A stretch of 47,841 nt of DNA from assembly GCA_945948515.1 (NCBI GenBank), contig CAMFBH010000012.1, positions 1 to 47,841 on the forward strand. The letters are read 5' to 3'. The position numbers were made by a program, and so were the translations under genes. This stretch comes from an uncultured Clostridia bacterium. GTDB taxonomy: Bacteria > Bacillota > Clostridia > Oscillospirales > Acutalibacteraceae. The notes below the pieces were generated by a model. It had not been told where the DNA came from. It did not search any database and worked only from the letters and a program-made list of their open reading frames with translations. Shown piece after piece: positions 17,036-23,221 of the stretch (its first letter is position 1; each line of letters begins with the position of its first letter).

Positions 17036-17112
17036 CTGCCCGTAGCATAGCTGGATAATGCAGTTGATTCCGATTCAAAAGACCGGGGGTTCGAATCCCT
17101 TCGGGCAGGCCA
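17036..17112 (+). tRNA. tRNA-Arg(CCG), CCA encoded
   Basis: Acceptor CTGCCCG (17036-17042) pairs perfectly with CGGGCAG (17102-17108); discriminator G, then encoded CCA (17110-17112). D-stem GCAT/ATGC; anticodon loop TTCCGAT (17068-17074) with anticodon CCG for the CGG codon; variable loop of 5; T-loop TTCGAAT on a G/C stem with two G-T pairs. The top anticodon-stem pair is G-A, a mismatch. Confidence 0.92.
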
Positions 17113-17149
17113 AAAAAAACAGATACTCCAACAAGGGGTTCTGTTTTTT
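17094..17149 (+). repeat. direct repeat copy 1: tRNA-Arg 3' end plus terminator
   Basis: This 56-base stretch (3' T-arm, acceptor, CCA and terminator) is repeated exactly 182 bases downstream at 17276-17331. Confidence 0.9.
17118..17149 (+). terminator. terminator of tRNA-Arg
   Basis: AACAGA then ACTCC pair with GGGGT then TCTGTT around the loop AACAA (one bulged T), followed by a T run. An identical copy occurs at 17300-17332. Confidence 0.8.
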
Positions 17150-17161
17150 GATTTATATGCA

Positions 17162-17283
17162 AGAAGGGATTCGAACCAGGAATGGGAGCGAACGCCGCAA
17201 GGCAAGGAGCGACAGAGAAACAGTCTGGTGGACTGTTTCGACATTCCTCCAAAGAAGCGAAAGCGACTGCGACAAAATCCCTT
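17162..17283. repeat. palindromic tRNA-tail-derived repeat unit
   Basis: Outer arms AAGGGATT (17164-17171) and AATCCCTT (17276-17283), inner arms GGAATG (17179-17184) and CATTCC (17242-17247), and a core GAAACAGTC (17217-17225), TGGTG, GACTGTTTC (17231-17239) are nested, so the unit can fold as one long hairpin. GAAGGGATTCGAACC at 17163-17177 is an exact inverted copy of the tRNA-Arg T-arm. No real protein is encoded. Confidence 0.75.
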
Positions 17284-17331
17284 CGGGCAGGCCAAAAAAA
17301 ACAGATACTCCAACAAGGGGTTCTGTTTTTT
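17276..17331 (+). repeat. direct repeat copy 2: tRNA-Arg 3' end plus terminator
   Basis: Exact copy of 17094-17149 without a tRNA body in front, so it is a tRNA-tail fragment, not a gene. It is followed by one extra T and then diverges. Confidence 0.9.
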
Positions 17332-17382
17332 TGATTCTTTTTAAATTCAATTTTTAAATACTTAAAACAAAAATAAAAATGC

Positions 17383-17391
17383 TATTATATT
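17383..17391 (+). promoter_or_regulatory. probable -10 region for the tRNA-Ala transcript
   Basis: TATTATATT lies 6-14 bases before the tRNA-Ala 5' half in an AT-rich stretch; the -35 (CTTAAA/TTAAAA area) is poor. After insertion of the element this promoter would also read tRNA-Thr. Confidence 0.4.
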
Positions 17392-17396
17392 GAAAT

Positions 17397-17444
17397 GGGC
17401 GCGTAGCTCAGTTGGGAGAGTGCTGCATTCGCATTGCAGAGGTC
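17397..17444 (+). pseudogene. tRNA-Ala(CGC), 5' half, split by element insertion
   Basis: Acceptor 5' strand GGGCGCG (17397-17403), D-arm, and anticodon arm CTGCA-TTCGCAT-TGCAG with anticodon CGC. The variable loop ends in GAGGTC, where tRNA sequence stops: no T-arm or 3' acceptor follows. The missing half is at 29541-29574. Joined at GAGGTC, the halves make a complete tRNA whose acceptor pairs with two G-U pairs and which has encoded CCA. Confidence 0.9.
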
Positions 17445-17461
17445 TTTGGATGTATTTAAGG
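17439..17461 (+). other. attL: core GAGGTC plus right arm of attP
   Basis: Core at 17439-17444, with the attP half-arm TGTATTTAAGG at 17451-17461. Everything to the left is tRNA-Ala. Confidence 0.8.
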
Positions 17462-17505
17462 ATATATCATCTGCTGTGCTGTATCGAAAACAAAATTGAA
17501 TAATT

Positions 17506-17581
17506 GCTGGTGTAGCTCAGTTGGTAGAGCAGCGCATTCGTAATGCGCAGGTCACGTGTTCGAGTCACGCCACCAGCTCCA
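17506..17581 (+). tRNA. tRNA-Thr(CGT), carried by the element, CCA encoded
   Basis: Acceptor GCTGGTG (17506-17512) pairs perfectly with CACCAGC (17571-17577); discriminator T, then CCA. D-arm GCTC/GAGC; anticodon arm GCGCA-TTCGTAA-TGCGC with anticodon CGT for the ACG codon; T-loop TTCGAGT. All expected conserved bases are present. It lies 61 bases inside the left end of the element and has its own terminator. No separate promoter is evident, so it is probably transcribed from the tRNA-Ala promoter. Confidence 0.92.
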
Positions 17582-17583
17582 AA

Positions 17584-17614
17584 AAAAGGTGTTAGGAATT
17601 TTCTAACACCTTTT
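17584..17614 (+). terminator. terminator of tRNA-Thr
   Basis: AAAAGGTGTTAG (17584-17595) and CTAACACCTTTT (17603-17614) form a perfect 12-bp stem over a 7-base loop. Confidence 0.85.
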
Positions 17615-17616
17615 AT

Positions 17617-17636
17617 TCTTAAGATTTCGTAAGGTT
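17617..17636 (-). promoter_or_regulatory. candidate response-regulator box, copy 1
   Basis: On the minus strand this reads AACCTTACGA followed by AATCTTAAGA: two 10-base direct repeats, the spacing at which OmpR-family regulators bind as a tandem dimer. A 19/20 match in the opposite orientation precedes the ABC transporter operon at 19740. It sits directly upstream of the regulator's own promoter. Confidence 0.7.
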
Positions 17637-17648
17637 TTGGCTAATTTA

Positions 17649-17677
17649 TTGATAGGATATTTTATTTATGTTAAAAT
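17649..17677 (+). promoter_or_regulatory. extended -10 promoter for the two-component operon
   Basis: TTGATA (17649-17654), 17 bases ending TGT, TAAAAT (17672-17677). The regulator box ends 12 bases upstream of the -35. Confidence 0.75.
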
Positions 17678-17692
17678 ATTTGTGGTGATAAT

Positions 17693-18355
17693 ATGAGCGC
17701 GAAGATTTTATTAGTTGAAGATGATGCTTTTTTGCGTGACGGGTTGTGCGAGATGCTTAGTAAAGAAGGCTACGGTGTTACTGCTGTATCTACTATTTTG
17801 GATGCAAGGAGTAAAATAACCGATGGCTTTAATCTTGTTATCCTTGATGTTATGTTGCCTGACGGTAACGGCTTTGATTTCTGCACTGAAATTCGTGAGA
17901 GTGGCAACAATATTCCTATTCTATTTCTAACTGCCTGTGATGATGAAATACAAATCGTTCGTGGGCTTGATGCAGGGGCAGACGATTATGTGACCAAGCC
18001 GTTTAAGCTTTTGGAGCTTATGTCAAGAGTTCGTGCATTGCTTCGCAGAAATGTAACTAATAACATTATTCAAAGCTCCGATATTGCTGTTGATACAAGA
18101 AATATGACGGTTAAGAAAAACGGAGAGATTATATTTGTAACTAAAACAGAATTTCAAATTCTTTCAACTCTCATTCGCAACAACGGTATTATCGTAACCC
18201 GTGCTGTGCTTCTTCGAAGTATTTGGGATGATAACGGAGATTTTATTGATGATAACACATTGAGCGTTCACATCAGTCGGCTTCGTGAAAAAATTGGTGC
18301 CGAGCATATCAAAACCATTCGTGGCGTTGGTTACAGATGGGAGGACAGGCAGTGA
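17693..18355 (+). CDS. OmpR-family response regulator
   Basis: 220 residues. Receiver domain with the acidic pair VEDDAF, phospho-acceptor Asp in VILDVMLPDGNGF, conserved Thr in LFLTACDD and Lys in VTKPFKLLEL; then a winged-helix DNA-binding domain (LSVHISRLREKIG, TIRGVGYRWE). Acts as a transcription factor phosphorylated by the adjacent kinase. Likely targets are the two matching boxes at 17617 and 19740. GGTGAT precedes ATG 17693; the stop overlaps the kinase start. On a mobile element next to an FtsX-type ABC transporter, it is probably a peptide-antibiotic or envelope-stress sensor (inference). Confidence 0.93.
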   Translation: MSAKILLVEDDAFLRDGLCEMLSKEGYGVTAVSTILDARSKITDGFNLVILDVMLPDGNGFDFCTEIRESGNNIPILFLTACDDEIQIVRGLDAGADDYVTKPFKLLELMSRVRALLRRNVTNNIIQSSDIAVDTRNMTVKKNGEIIFVTKTEFQILSTLIRNNGIIVTRAVLLRSIWDDNGDFIDDNTLSVHISRLREKIGAEHIKTIRGVGYRWEDRQ

Positions 18356-19242
18356 TACCATATATCATAATCGCAGGATTGGTTGTTGCCCTAATCATCG
18401 TATTTGTCAATAACAGGAAAATACATAAGGATGTTGACAGGCTCACCGACAACATTAACGATTTTATTGATAACGACACTCCGACAGAGTTTAGTACATC
18501 GGATAATCACTTTGCAAGACTGCAAAATGCCGTTAATGATTTGGAGGAGTTATACCATTTAGAGCAAAACAACACTGCTAAAAAATCAAAGCAAAATACT
18601 GAATTTATCAGTGATATTTCTCACCAGCTAAAAACTCCCCTTGCAGGTATGAAGCTTTATGTTGAAATGGAACATGCAAATAATCCAAGCGAGCATACCG
18701 AGAAAGAGTTAATCCTAATTGAAAAAATGGAAAACCTGATTTACAAGCTTCTTCGTTTAGAAAAAATCAAGAGCGATAGCTACACAATGGACTTCCATTT
18801 TGAAAGTATGGCTGAATTATCTAATGAAATAATTGCAGAATTCAAACCTATGTTTCCGAGCAAAGCTTATACAGTAGTTGGCGATAGCAGGCTTCGTATG
18901 GACAAGGCTTGGATGTATGAGGCTATTGCAAATATCGTTAAAAATGCCAGCGAGCATACTGAAGATAACGGCAAAATTGAAATAACGATTGAGGACAGTG
19001 AAAAGTCAACAAATATTTCAATAAGAGATAACGGAGGCGGTGTATCAAAAGAGGATTTGCCAAAGCTGTTCAGCCGTTTTCACAGAACGGATAACGCAAA
19101 TCCAAATAGTGCCGGTATCGGTCTTGCTATCACAAAGGCAATCGTCGAAAAGCACCACGGAACAATTATAGCAGAAAACACAAAGGAAGGCTTGAACATA
19201 GTCATATGCCTTCCTCATATTGACGGATATATTACGATATGA
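18352..19242 (+). CDS. sensor histidine kinase with a single N-terminal membrane helix
   Basis: 296 residues from GTG 18352, which overlaps the regulator's stop (GTGA) and has GGGAGG 7 bases upstream. An ATG 15 bases earlier would remove that ribosome site. One membrane helix (IPYIIIAGLVVALIIVFV), a short linker, then the H-box SDISHQLKTPLAG, N-box NIVKNASEHT, G1 DNGGGV, F region LFSRFHR and G2 GIGLAITKAI. There is almost no extracellular part, so it cannot bind a ligand outside by itself. As in Bce-type systems it probably senses through the partner transporter (inference). Confidence 0.92.
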   Translation: MIPYIIIAGLVVALIIVFVNNRKIHKDVDRLTDNINDFIDNDTPTEFSTSDNHFARLQNAVNDLEELYHLEQNNTAKKSKQNTEFISDISHQLKTPLAGMKLYVEMEHANNPSEHTEKELILIEKMENLIYKLLRLEKIKSDSYTMDFHFESMAELSNEIIAEFKPMFPSKAYTVVGDSRLRMDKAWMYEAIANIVKNASEHTEDNGKIEITIEDSEKSTNISIRDNGGGVSKEDLPKLFSRFHRTDNANPNSAGIGLAITKAIVEKHHGTIIAENTKEGLNIVICLPHIDGYITI

Positions 19243-19256
19243 AGGGTTGATAAACA

Positions 19257-19391
19257 ATGACTTTAAAAGAATTATCAGAGGAATTAAACCAAATAGAATA
19301 CGATAGGGAACATGGTGAAGAAGGTTTGACTGTTGAAGAATTAAAAGTGGAACTTGACAATATAATAGATAATTCTTCTTTACACAACTGA
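19257..19391 (+). CDS. small acidic protein, 44 residues, function unknown
   Basis: ATG 19257 to TGA 19391 gives a 44-residue acidic, helix-rich peptide beginning MTLKELSEELNQIEYDREHG. It starts 14 bases after the kinase stop, on the same strand; the ribosome site is weak (AAGGG). The even charge pattern and position in the operon suggest a real gene, perhaps a small modulator of the two-component system. I do not recognise the family. Confidence 0.5.
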   Translation: MTLKELSEELNQIEYDREHGEEGLTVEELKVELDNIIDNSSLHN

Positions 19392-19407
19392 TATGATATA
19401 GTATAAT
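19379..19407 (+). promoter_or_regulatory. promoter of the toxin-like mRNA
   Basis: TTTACA (19379-19384), 17 bases, TATAAT (19402-19407). Start near 19414, immediately before a 6-bp hairpin GGAACA-AATA-TGTTCC (19415-19430) at the transcript 5' end. Confidence 0.75.
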
Positions 19408-19527
19408 AAAAAACGGAACAAATATGTTCCCTTGGAGCTATCATTGATAACGGATAGGCGGTTGATTTCCCTCTTCATCCAAGAGGGGTTAGCCCTCTTG
19501 AGATTTATTCAAAGGAGGGTGATAATT

Positions 19528-19593
19528 ATGGAATATGCAACAATAATTACTATTGTACTTATTATGTTACTTGTTCTTATAATAAAAAATTAG
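19528..19593 (+). CDS. 21-residue membrane peptide, candidate type I toxin
   Basis: The peptide begins MEYATIITIVLIMLLVLII and ends KN: one transmembrane helix with a charged C-terminus. AAAGGAGGG at 19511-19519 is a near-perfect ribosome site 8 bases before ATG 19528, so translation is intended. Size and character match small membrane toxins (Ibs, Ldr, Fst, holin-like toxins of Firmicutes) that depolarise the cell when overproduced. The stop codon lies at the edge of the terminator hairpin covered by the antisense RNA. Toxicity is inference. Confidence 0.65.
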   Translation: MEYATIITIVLIMLLVLIIKN

Positions 19594-19626
19594 TCGCCCA
19601 GCTTCCAACTTTGCGACTAACTTTTT
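19584..19626. terminator. bidirectional terminator shared by the two convergent RNAs
   Basis: TTAGTCGC (19590-19597) pairs with GCGACTAA (19613-19620) over a 15-base loop, with T5 downstream on the plus strand and T6 on the minus strand. Confidence 0.8.
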
Positions 19627-19670
19627 AGTTCTTATTGGGAGTTAACCGTCTATCGGATAGCTCCTTGTTC
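19584..19670 (-). ncRNA. antisense RNA facing the toxin-like gene, about 87 nt
   Basis: Starts near 19670 from a perfect consensus promoter and ends at the shared hairpin, which has six T on this strand (19589-19584). It overlaps the last codons and 3' UTR of the toxin-like mRNA, giving about 40 nt of perfect complementarity. It is the likely antitoxin. Confidence 0.6.
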
Positions 19671-19676
19671 ATTTAT

Positions 19677-19705
19677 ATTATACTGTTTGTTTGTAATTTT
19701 GTCAA
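19677..19705 (-). promoter_or_regulatory. perfect consensus promoter for the antisense RNA
   Basis: Minus strand TTGACA (19705-19700), exactly 17 bases, TATAAT (19682-19677). It is the strongest promoter in the window, as expected for an abundant, unstable antitoxin RNA. Confidence 0.85.
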
Positions 19706-19731
19706 CAAACAATTTTGTTTGTAAACAAACA
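19684..19731. promoter_or_regulatory. TGTTTGT/ACAAACA inverted repeats over the antisense promoter
   Basis: TGTTTGT at 19684-19690 and ACAAACA at 19705-19711; again TGTTTGT 19716-19722, two bases, ACAAACA 19725-19731. The first pair spans the spacer and -35 of the antisense promoter. Candidate repressor sites; no regulator is identified. Confidence 0.45.
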
Positions 19732-19739
19732 TATTTCAA

Positions 19740-19759
19740 AACCTTACGAAACCTTAAGA
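19740..19759 (+). promoter_or_regulatory. candidate response-regulator box, copy 2
   Basis: AACCTTACGA followed directly by AACCTTAAGA. Nineteen of 20 bases match the reverse complement of the box at 17617. It lies 31 bases before TATTAT (19791-19796), a -10 with a poor -35 (AGATTA, 19768-19773), as expected for a promoter that needs an activator. The first ATG of the ABC operon follows at 19827. Confidence 0.7.
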
Positions 19760-19826
19760 TTAAAGTAAGATTATTGCAAGGTTGATTTGTTATTATTAAG
19801 CTGACAAAAGAAAAGGAGTGTTCACT

Positions 19827-20513
19827 ATGAATATTATTGAATGCACAAATTTAACAAAGGAATACATCAGCGGTGATAATATCGTCAAGGCTGTTGATGA
19901 TGTTACGGTATCATTTGAGCAGGGCGAGTTCTGTGCTATCACAGGTCCGTCAGGTTCGGGCAAATCAACCCTTCTCCATGTTTTAAGCTCCCTTGAAAAT
20001 CCAACAAGTGGCTATGTAACCTATGGAGATAAGAAGCTAAGCGATTACAACGATAATCAGCTTTCAATCTTAAGACGCAGACGCTTTGGCTTTGTGTTCC
20101 AAGCCTACAACCTTGTAAACGAGCTAACAGGCTATGAGAATATTCTTCTTCCCATTATGCTTGATAAGAAAAAGGTTGATGAGGAATATATTGAAAAGAT
20201 TATCAAAATGCTTGGAATTGAGGATAGATTGGAGCATTTGCCGTCAGCACTTTCGGGCGGTCAGCAACAGAGAATTGCTATCGCAAGAGCTTTGGCTAAT
20301 AAGCCGTCAATCCTTTTTGCAGATGAGCCAACCGGTAACCTTGACGGTAAGAGCGGAAGAGAGGTATTATCCTTGCTGAAATACGCCGCAAGTGAGCTTG
20401 GCGTTACACTTATTCTCGTTACTCACGATTTAGGCGTAGCCGAGCAGGCAGACAGAATTTTAACCATTGAAGATGGAAAAATCGTTAAGGATACAAAGAG
20501 TACAGAGGTGTAA
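19827..20513 (+). CDS. ABC transporter ATPase (MacB/LolD/Bce type)
   Basis: 228 residues from ATG 19827, with AAAAGGAG upstream. Walker [11 protein letters not shown]-loop FVFQAYNLVNELTGYENILLP, signature LSGGQQQR, Walker B ILFADEPTGNLD, H-loop THD. The FQAYNL/TGYENILLP region is typical of ATPases that drive FtsX-type permeases by mechanotransmission instead of substrate import. The permease follows after 2 bases. Expression is probably controlled by the response regulator through the box at 19740. Confidence 0.93.
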   Translation: MNIIECTNLTKEYISGDNIVKAVDDVTVSFEQGEFCAITGPSGSGKSTLLHVLSSLENPTSGYVTYGDKKLSDYNDNQLSILRRRRFGFVFQAYNLVNELTGYENILLPIMLDKKKVDEEYIEKIIKMLGIEDRLEHLPSALSGGQQQRIAIARALANKPSILFADEPTGNLDGKSGREVLSLLKYAASELGVTLILVTHDLGVAEQADRILTIEDGKIVKDTKSTEV

Positions 20514-20515
20514 CT

Positions 20516-23221
20516 ATGAAAAAGAAATTAACCATTAACACCCTTGCACTCGGTAATCTAAAGCAACGCCGTAAGCAATATACCATTATGATTATCGGTA
20601 TCATTCTTGCAATGGTATTTTCATCAAGCATTGTTTTCTTTATGTTCAGTGCAACCGAAACATCTAATGAGGAAAGAGCAAGAGAGCGAGGCAAGCAGTC
20701 AAGCATAATCAGTGCCGAGCAATTAGGCGAAAAGGAATATCAGCAAGCAGTTGATAAAGAGCTGATAAATGATTTCGGCTTTGCTCATACAATCGGCTAT
20801 GCCTATACCGATAATAACGAAAAAAGACAAGGCGCAAGCGTTAGCTGGCTTGATGATAAGGCAACGGATATTTCGTATCAAATCATTAGCGAGGGTACTC
20901 TGCCTGCAAAGGAAAACGAAATTGCTGCCGAAAAATCCGCCCTTTTGCGACTTGGATATAAGGATGTAAAAATAGGCGACACTATAACCCTACTGCTTGA
21001 TGTTCAAAACGGTGACGGTTATCTCAAAACCGTAAAAAAGGAATATAAGCTTGTTGGTATTCTTGCAGATAAAAAGAGCAATATTGAGTACCGAAGCAGT
21101 GAAATAGATGATTTTGACACCTTAATTCCTGCCTTTTTTGTTGCAGATAATACTCAAACCGAGCTTGGCGGCAAGGAAAAGCTGACAGCATATATAGATG
21201 CTGATTTTTCCAGTGGAAGAGACGAAGAAGAGTTTTATAACTATGTTAATCAAATAACGGAAAATTATCAGGAAAACGGTACAAACTATTCAACTCATAT
21301 TATGGGTACCTTTGACGATTTGTTTCCGGGTGGAGATTATTTCTTCTTTGTAATTCTTGTGCTTGTATTTGCCTCCTGCGTTGCGATAATCAATGCTTTC
21401 AACACAAATCTCAAAGAACGCAAAGAGCAAATAGGTATGCTTCGTGCCGTGGGCACAACTCGTAGGCAGATTATAAAAATATTCGGCAGAGAAGCCTTTA
21501 TTATAACCTTAATCTGCGTTCCCATAAGCATAGCGCTTTCCTACCTAATTGTGCGTATTTTGATTTCTGTTATTTCAGATAATGCTGTTATGACGAAAAG
21601 CATTTGGGCGTTGCCCTTTGCTGCCGTTATAAATGTTATTGTAGTAATGCTTGCAGCGCTTATTCCTCTCTTTATTGCCTCACGAATTACTCCTATGCAG
21701 GCAATAAGGAATATAAGTAATGCAAGAAAGGTTAAGTCAAAGAAAATCAAAACCAAAAAGCAGTTCGATGCACCAAGCCATATTGCAAAAAGAAATCTAA
21801 AATTTTACAACGGCAGTCGTGCTACTGTCAGCATTATGCTTTCTGCTACAATAATCTTTTCCTGCTTTGGATTTTCTGCAATCAGCATTGTTAAGGATGA
21901 TATTCGCTATATGCCCTATGACTATTGGCTTGATACAGCACACAGTACGGGAATAACAGAAATTGATAAGCAAAATATTGCCTCAATGCCGTATTTTAGT
22001 GAGGTTACCGGACGTAAAAGATTAGATGTAGTTCTTGAATATCCAAAGGTTGACGATTTCTTTAGGGTTATAAACAGCAACGCTTTTGATTCTCAGGATG
22101 ACAGAATGCCGTCATCAACCGAGGAACTTATAGATAACATTAAAAACAAGCCAACAAATAGATATTACAACGAAAGAAAAGCGGACCTTGGCATCGGCAA
22201 CGAATATTTTGATACAAATATGGTAGCCGTTGAACAGAAATTTCTTGAAAAGCTTAATGATGTTGCATATGACGGCAAGGTTGATATGACAAAGCTTGAT
22301 TCGGGTGAGGAGGTATTCCTTGTTGCTCCCAAAAAGGCAGAGGTTTTAGGATATATTTATCATAACGGTATGGGCATTTTTACTAATTGTGATAACGAGG
22401 TAGGCAAAAAGCAGGTAAGATACAACTCTATTCTCACTGCCGAAAGTAATTACAAAGCAGGCGATACGATTACTGTTGACATTACGCAATTAAATCACAA
22501 TGAAAAAAATGACACATATAGCTATTCAATAGAAAACAGTAAAGAGTTTAAAATCGGAGCAATTATCAGTCCTAATGATGCTGCTGATTTGTATGTGGGT
22601 GCATATAACGACCTTTGCATTGTCACATCAAAAAAAGGCTTGGAAAGCTTTAAAAAGGGAGTTAACTACGAATCCCTCTATCTTTACACCGATTTGAATA
22701 TTGACGATGAAAAGGACGAAGAAATTAAAAAAGAGCTTGAGGTTTATTCTCAAAAGTATGATGGCTATGTAGATTCTAACTATTCCTATAATCGATTTCA
22801 GCTTAGGCAGTATTACTCGCTTTTGGCAGCAATGATTTCAATAATAATTATTAGCTTTGTAATTTGTGCAAGCGTGATTAACAACTCGATTTCTGCCCGT
22901 ATCCGTGAAAACAAAAGGGTTATCGGCACCTTAAGAGCAGTTGGTGCAGATCAAAGAGATTTGGTAAAATCCTATATTATTCAAATGCTTTCTATGTTTA
23001 GTTGGGGTATAGGCATAGGATTTGGAGTTTACTTAATAGGCTTTTTCATTTCAAAAATTATCGAAAAATATTATTCCTCATCAGGAACAATTTTAACCTT
23101 TAACCCATGGGTAACAATCGCAATGACAATACTTTTGTTTGCCGTTTGCTCAATAAACCTATGGTCAAAGGTTCGCAAAGAAATGAAAAACAGTATTGTA
23201 GAAAATATAAGGGAGTTATGA
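20516..23221 (+). CDS. FtsX-like ABC permease with two large extracellular domains
   Basis: 901 residues. An N-terminal helix near residue 22-45, an extracellular domain to about 270, three helices (FVILVLVFASCVAIINAF onward), a cytoplasmic link, a second single helix near 440, a second extracellular domain to about 760, and three final helices (ISIIIISFVICASVINNSISARIRENKR, ending in LLFAVCSINLW). Both FtsX domains carry the coupling motif (RKEQIGMLRAVGTTRRQI; NKRVIGTLRAVGADQRDLV). Longer than BceB-type permeases (about 650). Such permeases sense or remove peptide antibiotics or act on envelope lipoproteins; the substrate is unknown. The stop overlaps the next start region. Confidence 0.9.
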   Translation: MKKKLTINTLALGNLKQRRKQYTIMIIGIILAMVFSSSIVFFMFSATETSNEERARERGKQSSIISAEQLGEKEYQQAVDKELINDFGFAHTIGYAYTDNNEKRQGASVSWLDDKATDISYQIISEGTLPAKENEIAAEKSALLRLGYKDVKIGDTITLLLDVQNGDGYLKTVKKEYKLVGILADKKSNIEYRSSEIDDFDTLIPAFFVADNTQTELGGKEKLTAYIDADFSSGRDEEEFYNYVNQITENYQENGTNYSTHIMGTFDDLFPGGDYFFFVILVLVFASCVAIINAFNTNLKERKEQIGMLRAVGTTRRQIIKIFGREAFIITLICVPISIALSYLIVRILISVISDNAVMTKSIWALPFAAVINVIVVMLAALIPLFIASRITPMQAIRNISNARKVKSKKIKTKKQFDAPSHIAKRNLKFYNGSRATVSIMLSATIIFSCFGFSAISIVKDDIRYMPYDYWLDTAHSTGITEIDKQNIASMPYFSEVTGRKRLDVVLEYPKVDDFFRVINSNAFDSQDDRMPSSTEELIDNIKNKPTNRYYNERKADLGIGNEYFDTNMVAVEQKFLEKLNDVAYDGKVDMTKLDSGEEVFLVAPKKAEVLGYIYHNGMGIFTNCDNEVGKKQVRYNSILTAESNYKAGDTITVDITQLNHNEKNDTYSYSIENSKEFKIGAIISPNDAADLYVGAYNDLCIVTSKKGLESFKKGVNYESLYLYTDLNIDDEKDEEIKKELEVYSQKYDGYVDSNYSYNRFQLRQYYSLLAAMISIIIISFVICASVINNSISARIRENKRVIGTLRAVGADQRDLVKSYIIQMLSMFSWGIGIGFGVYLIGFFISKIIEKYYSSSGTILTFNPWVTIAMTILLFAVCSINLWSKVRKEMKNSIVENIREL

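Larger units (their letters stand above)
19414..19626 (+). ncRNA. structured toxin-like mRNA, about 210 nt
   Basis: From the promoter at 19379 to the bidirectional terminator. It holds a 5' hairpin, then CCCTCTT (19469-19475), AAGAGGG (19481-19487) and CCCTCTT (19493-19499). The middle block can pair with either neighbour, and CCCTC can also pair with the GAGGG of the ribosome site at 19516-19519. It encodes one 21-residue membrane peptide. The layout (short structured mRNA, tiny hydrophobic peptide, facing antisense RNA, shared terminator) matches type I toxin-antitoxin loci such as par of pAD1 in organisation, not in sequence. Confidence 0.6.

Noticed and set aside
17011..17316. Minus-strand reading frame of about 100 codons over the tRNA-Arg region (ending with RRDSNPR-type residues)
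   Set aside because: It is the antisense reading of tRNA and tRNA-tail repeats, has no ribosome site, and such frames are common false predictions.
19469..19499. CRISPR-like repeats (CCCTCTT twice with AAGAGGG between)
   Set aside because: Repeats are 7 bases and form alternative hairpins in one leader; there is no array and no cas gene in the window.
19684..19731. Terminal inverted repeats of an insertion sequence
   Set aside because: Seven-base arms, no transposase nearby and no target duplication; better read as regulator sites.
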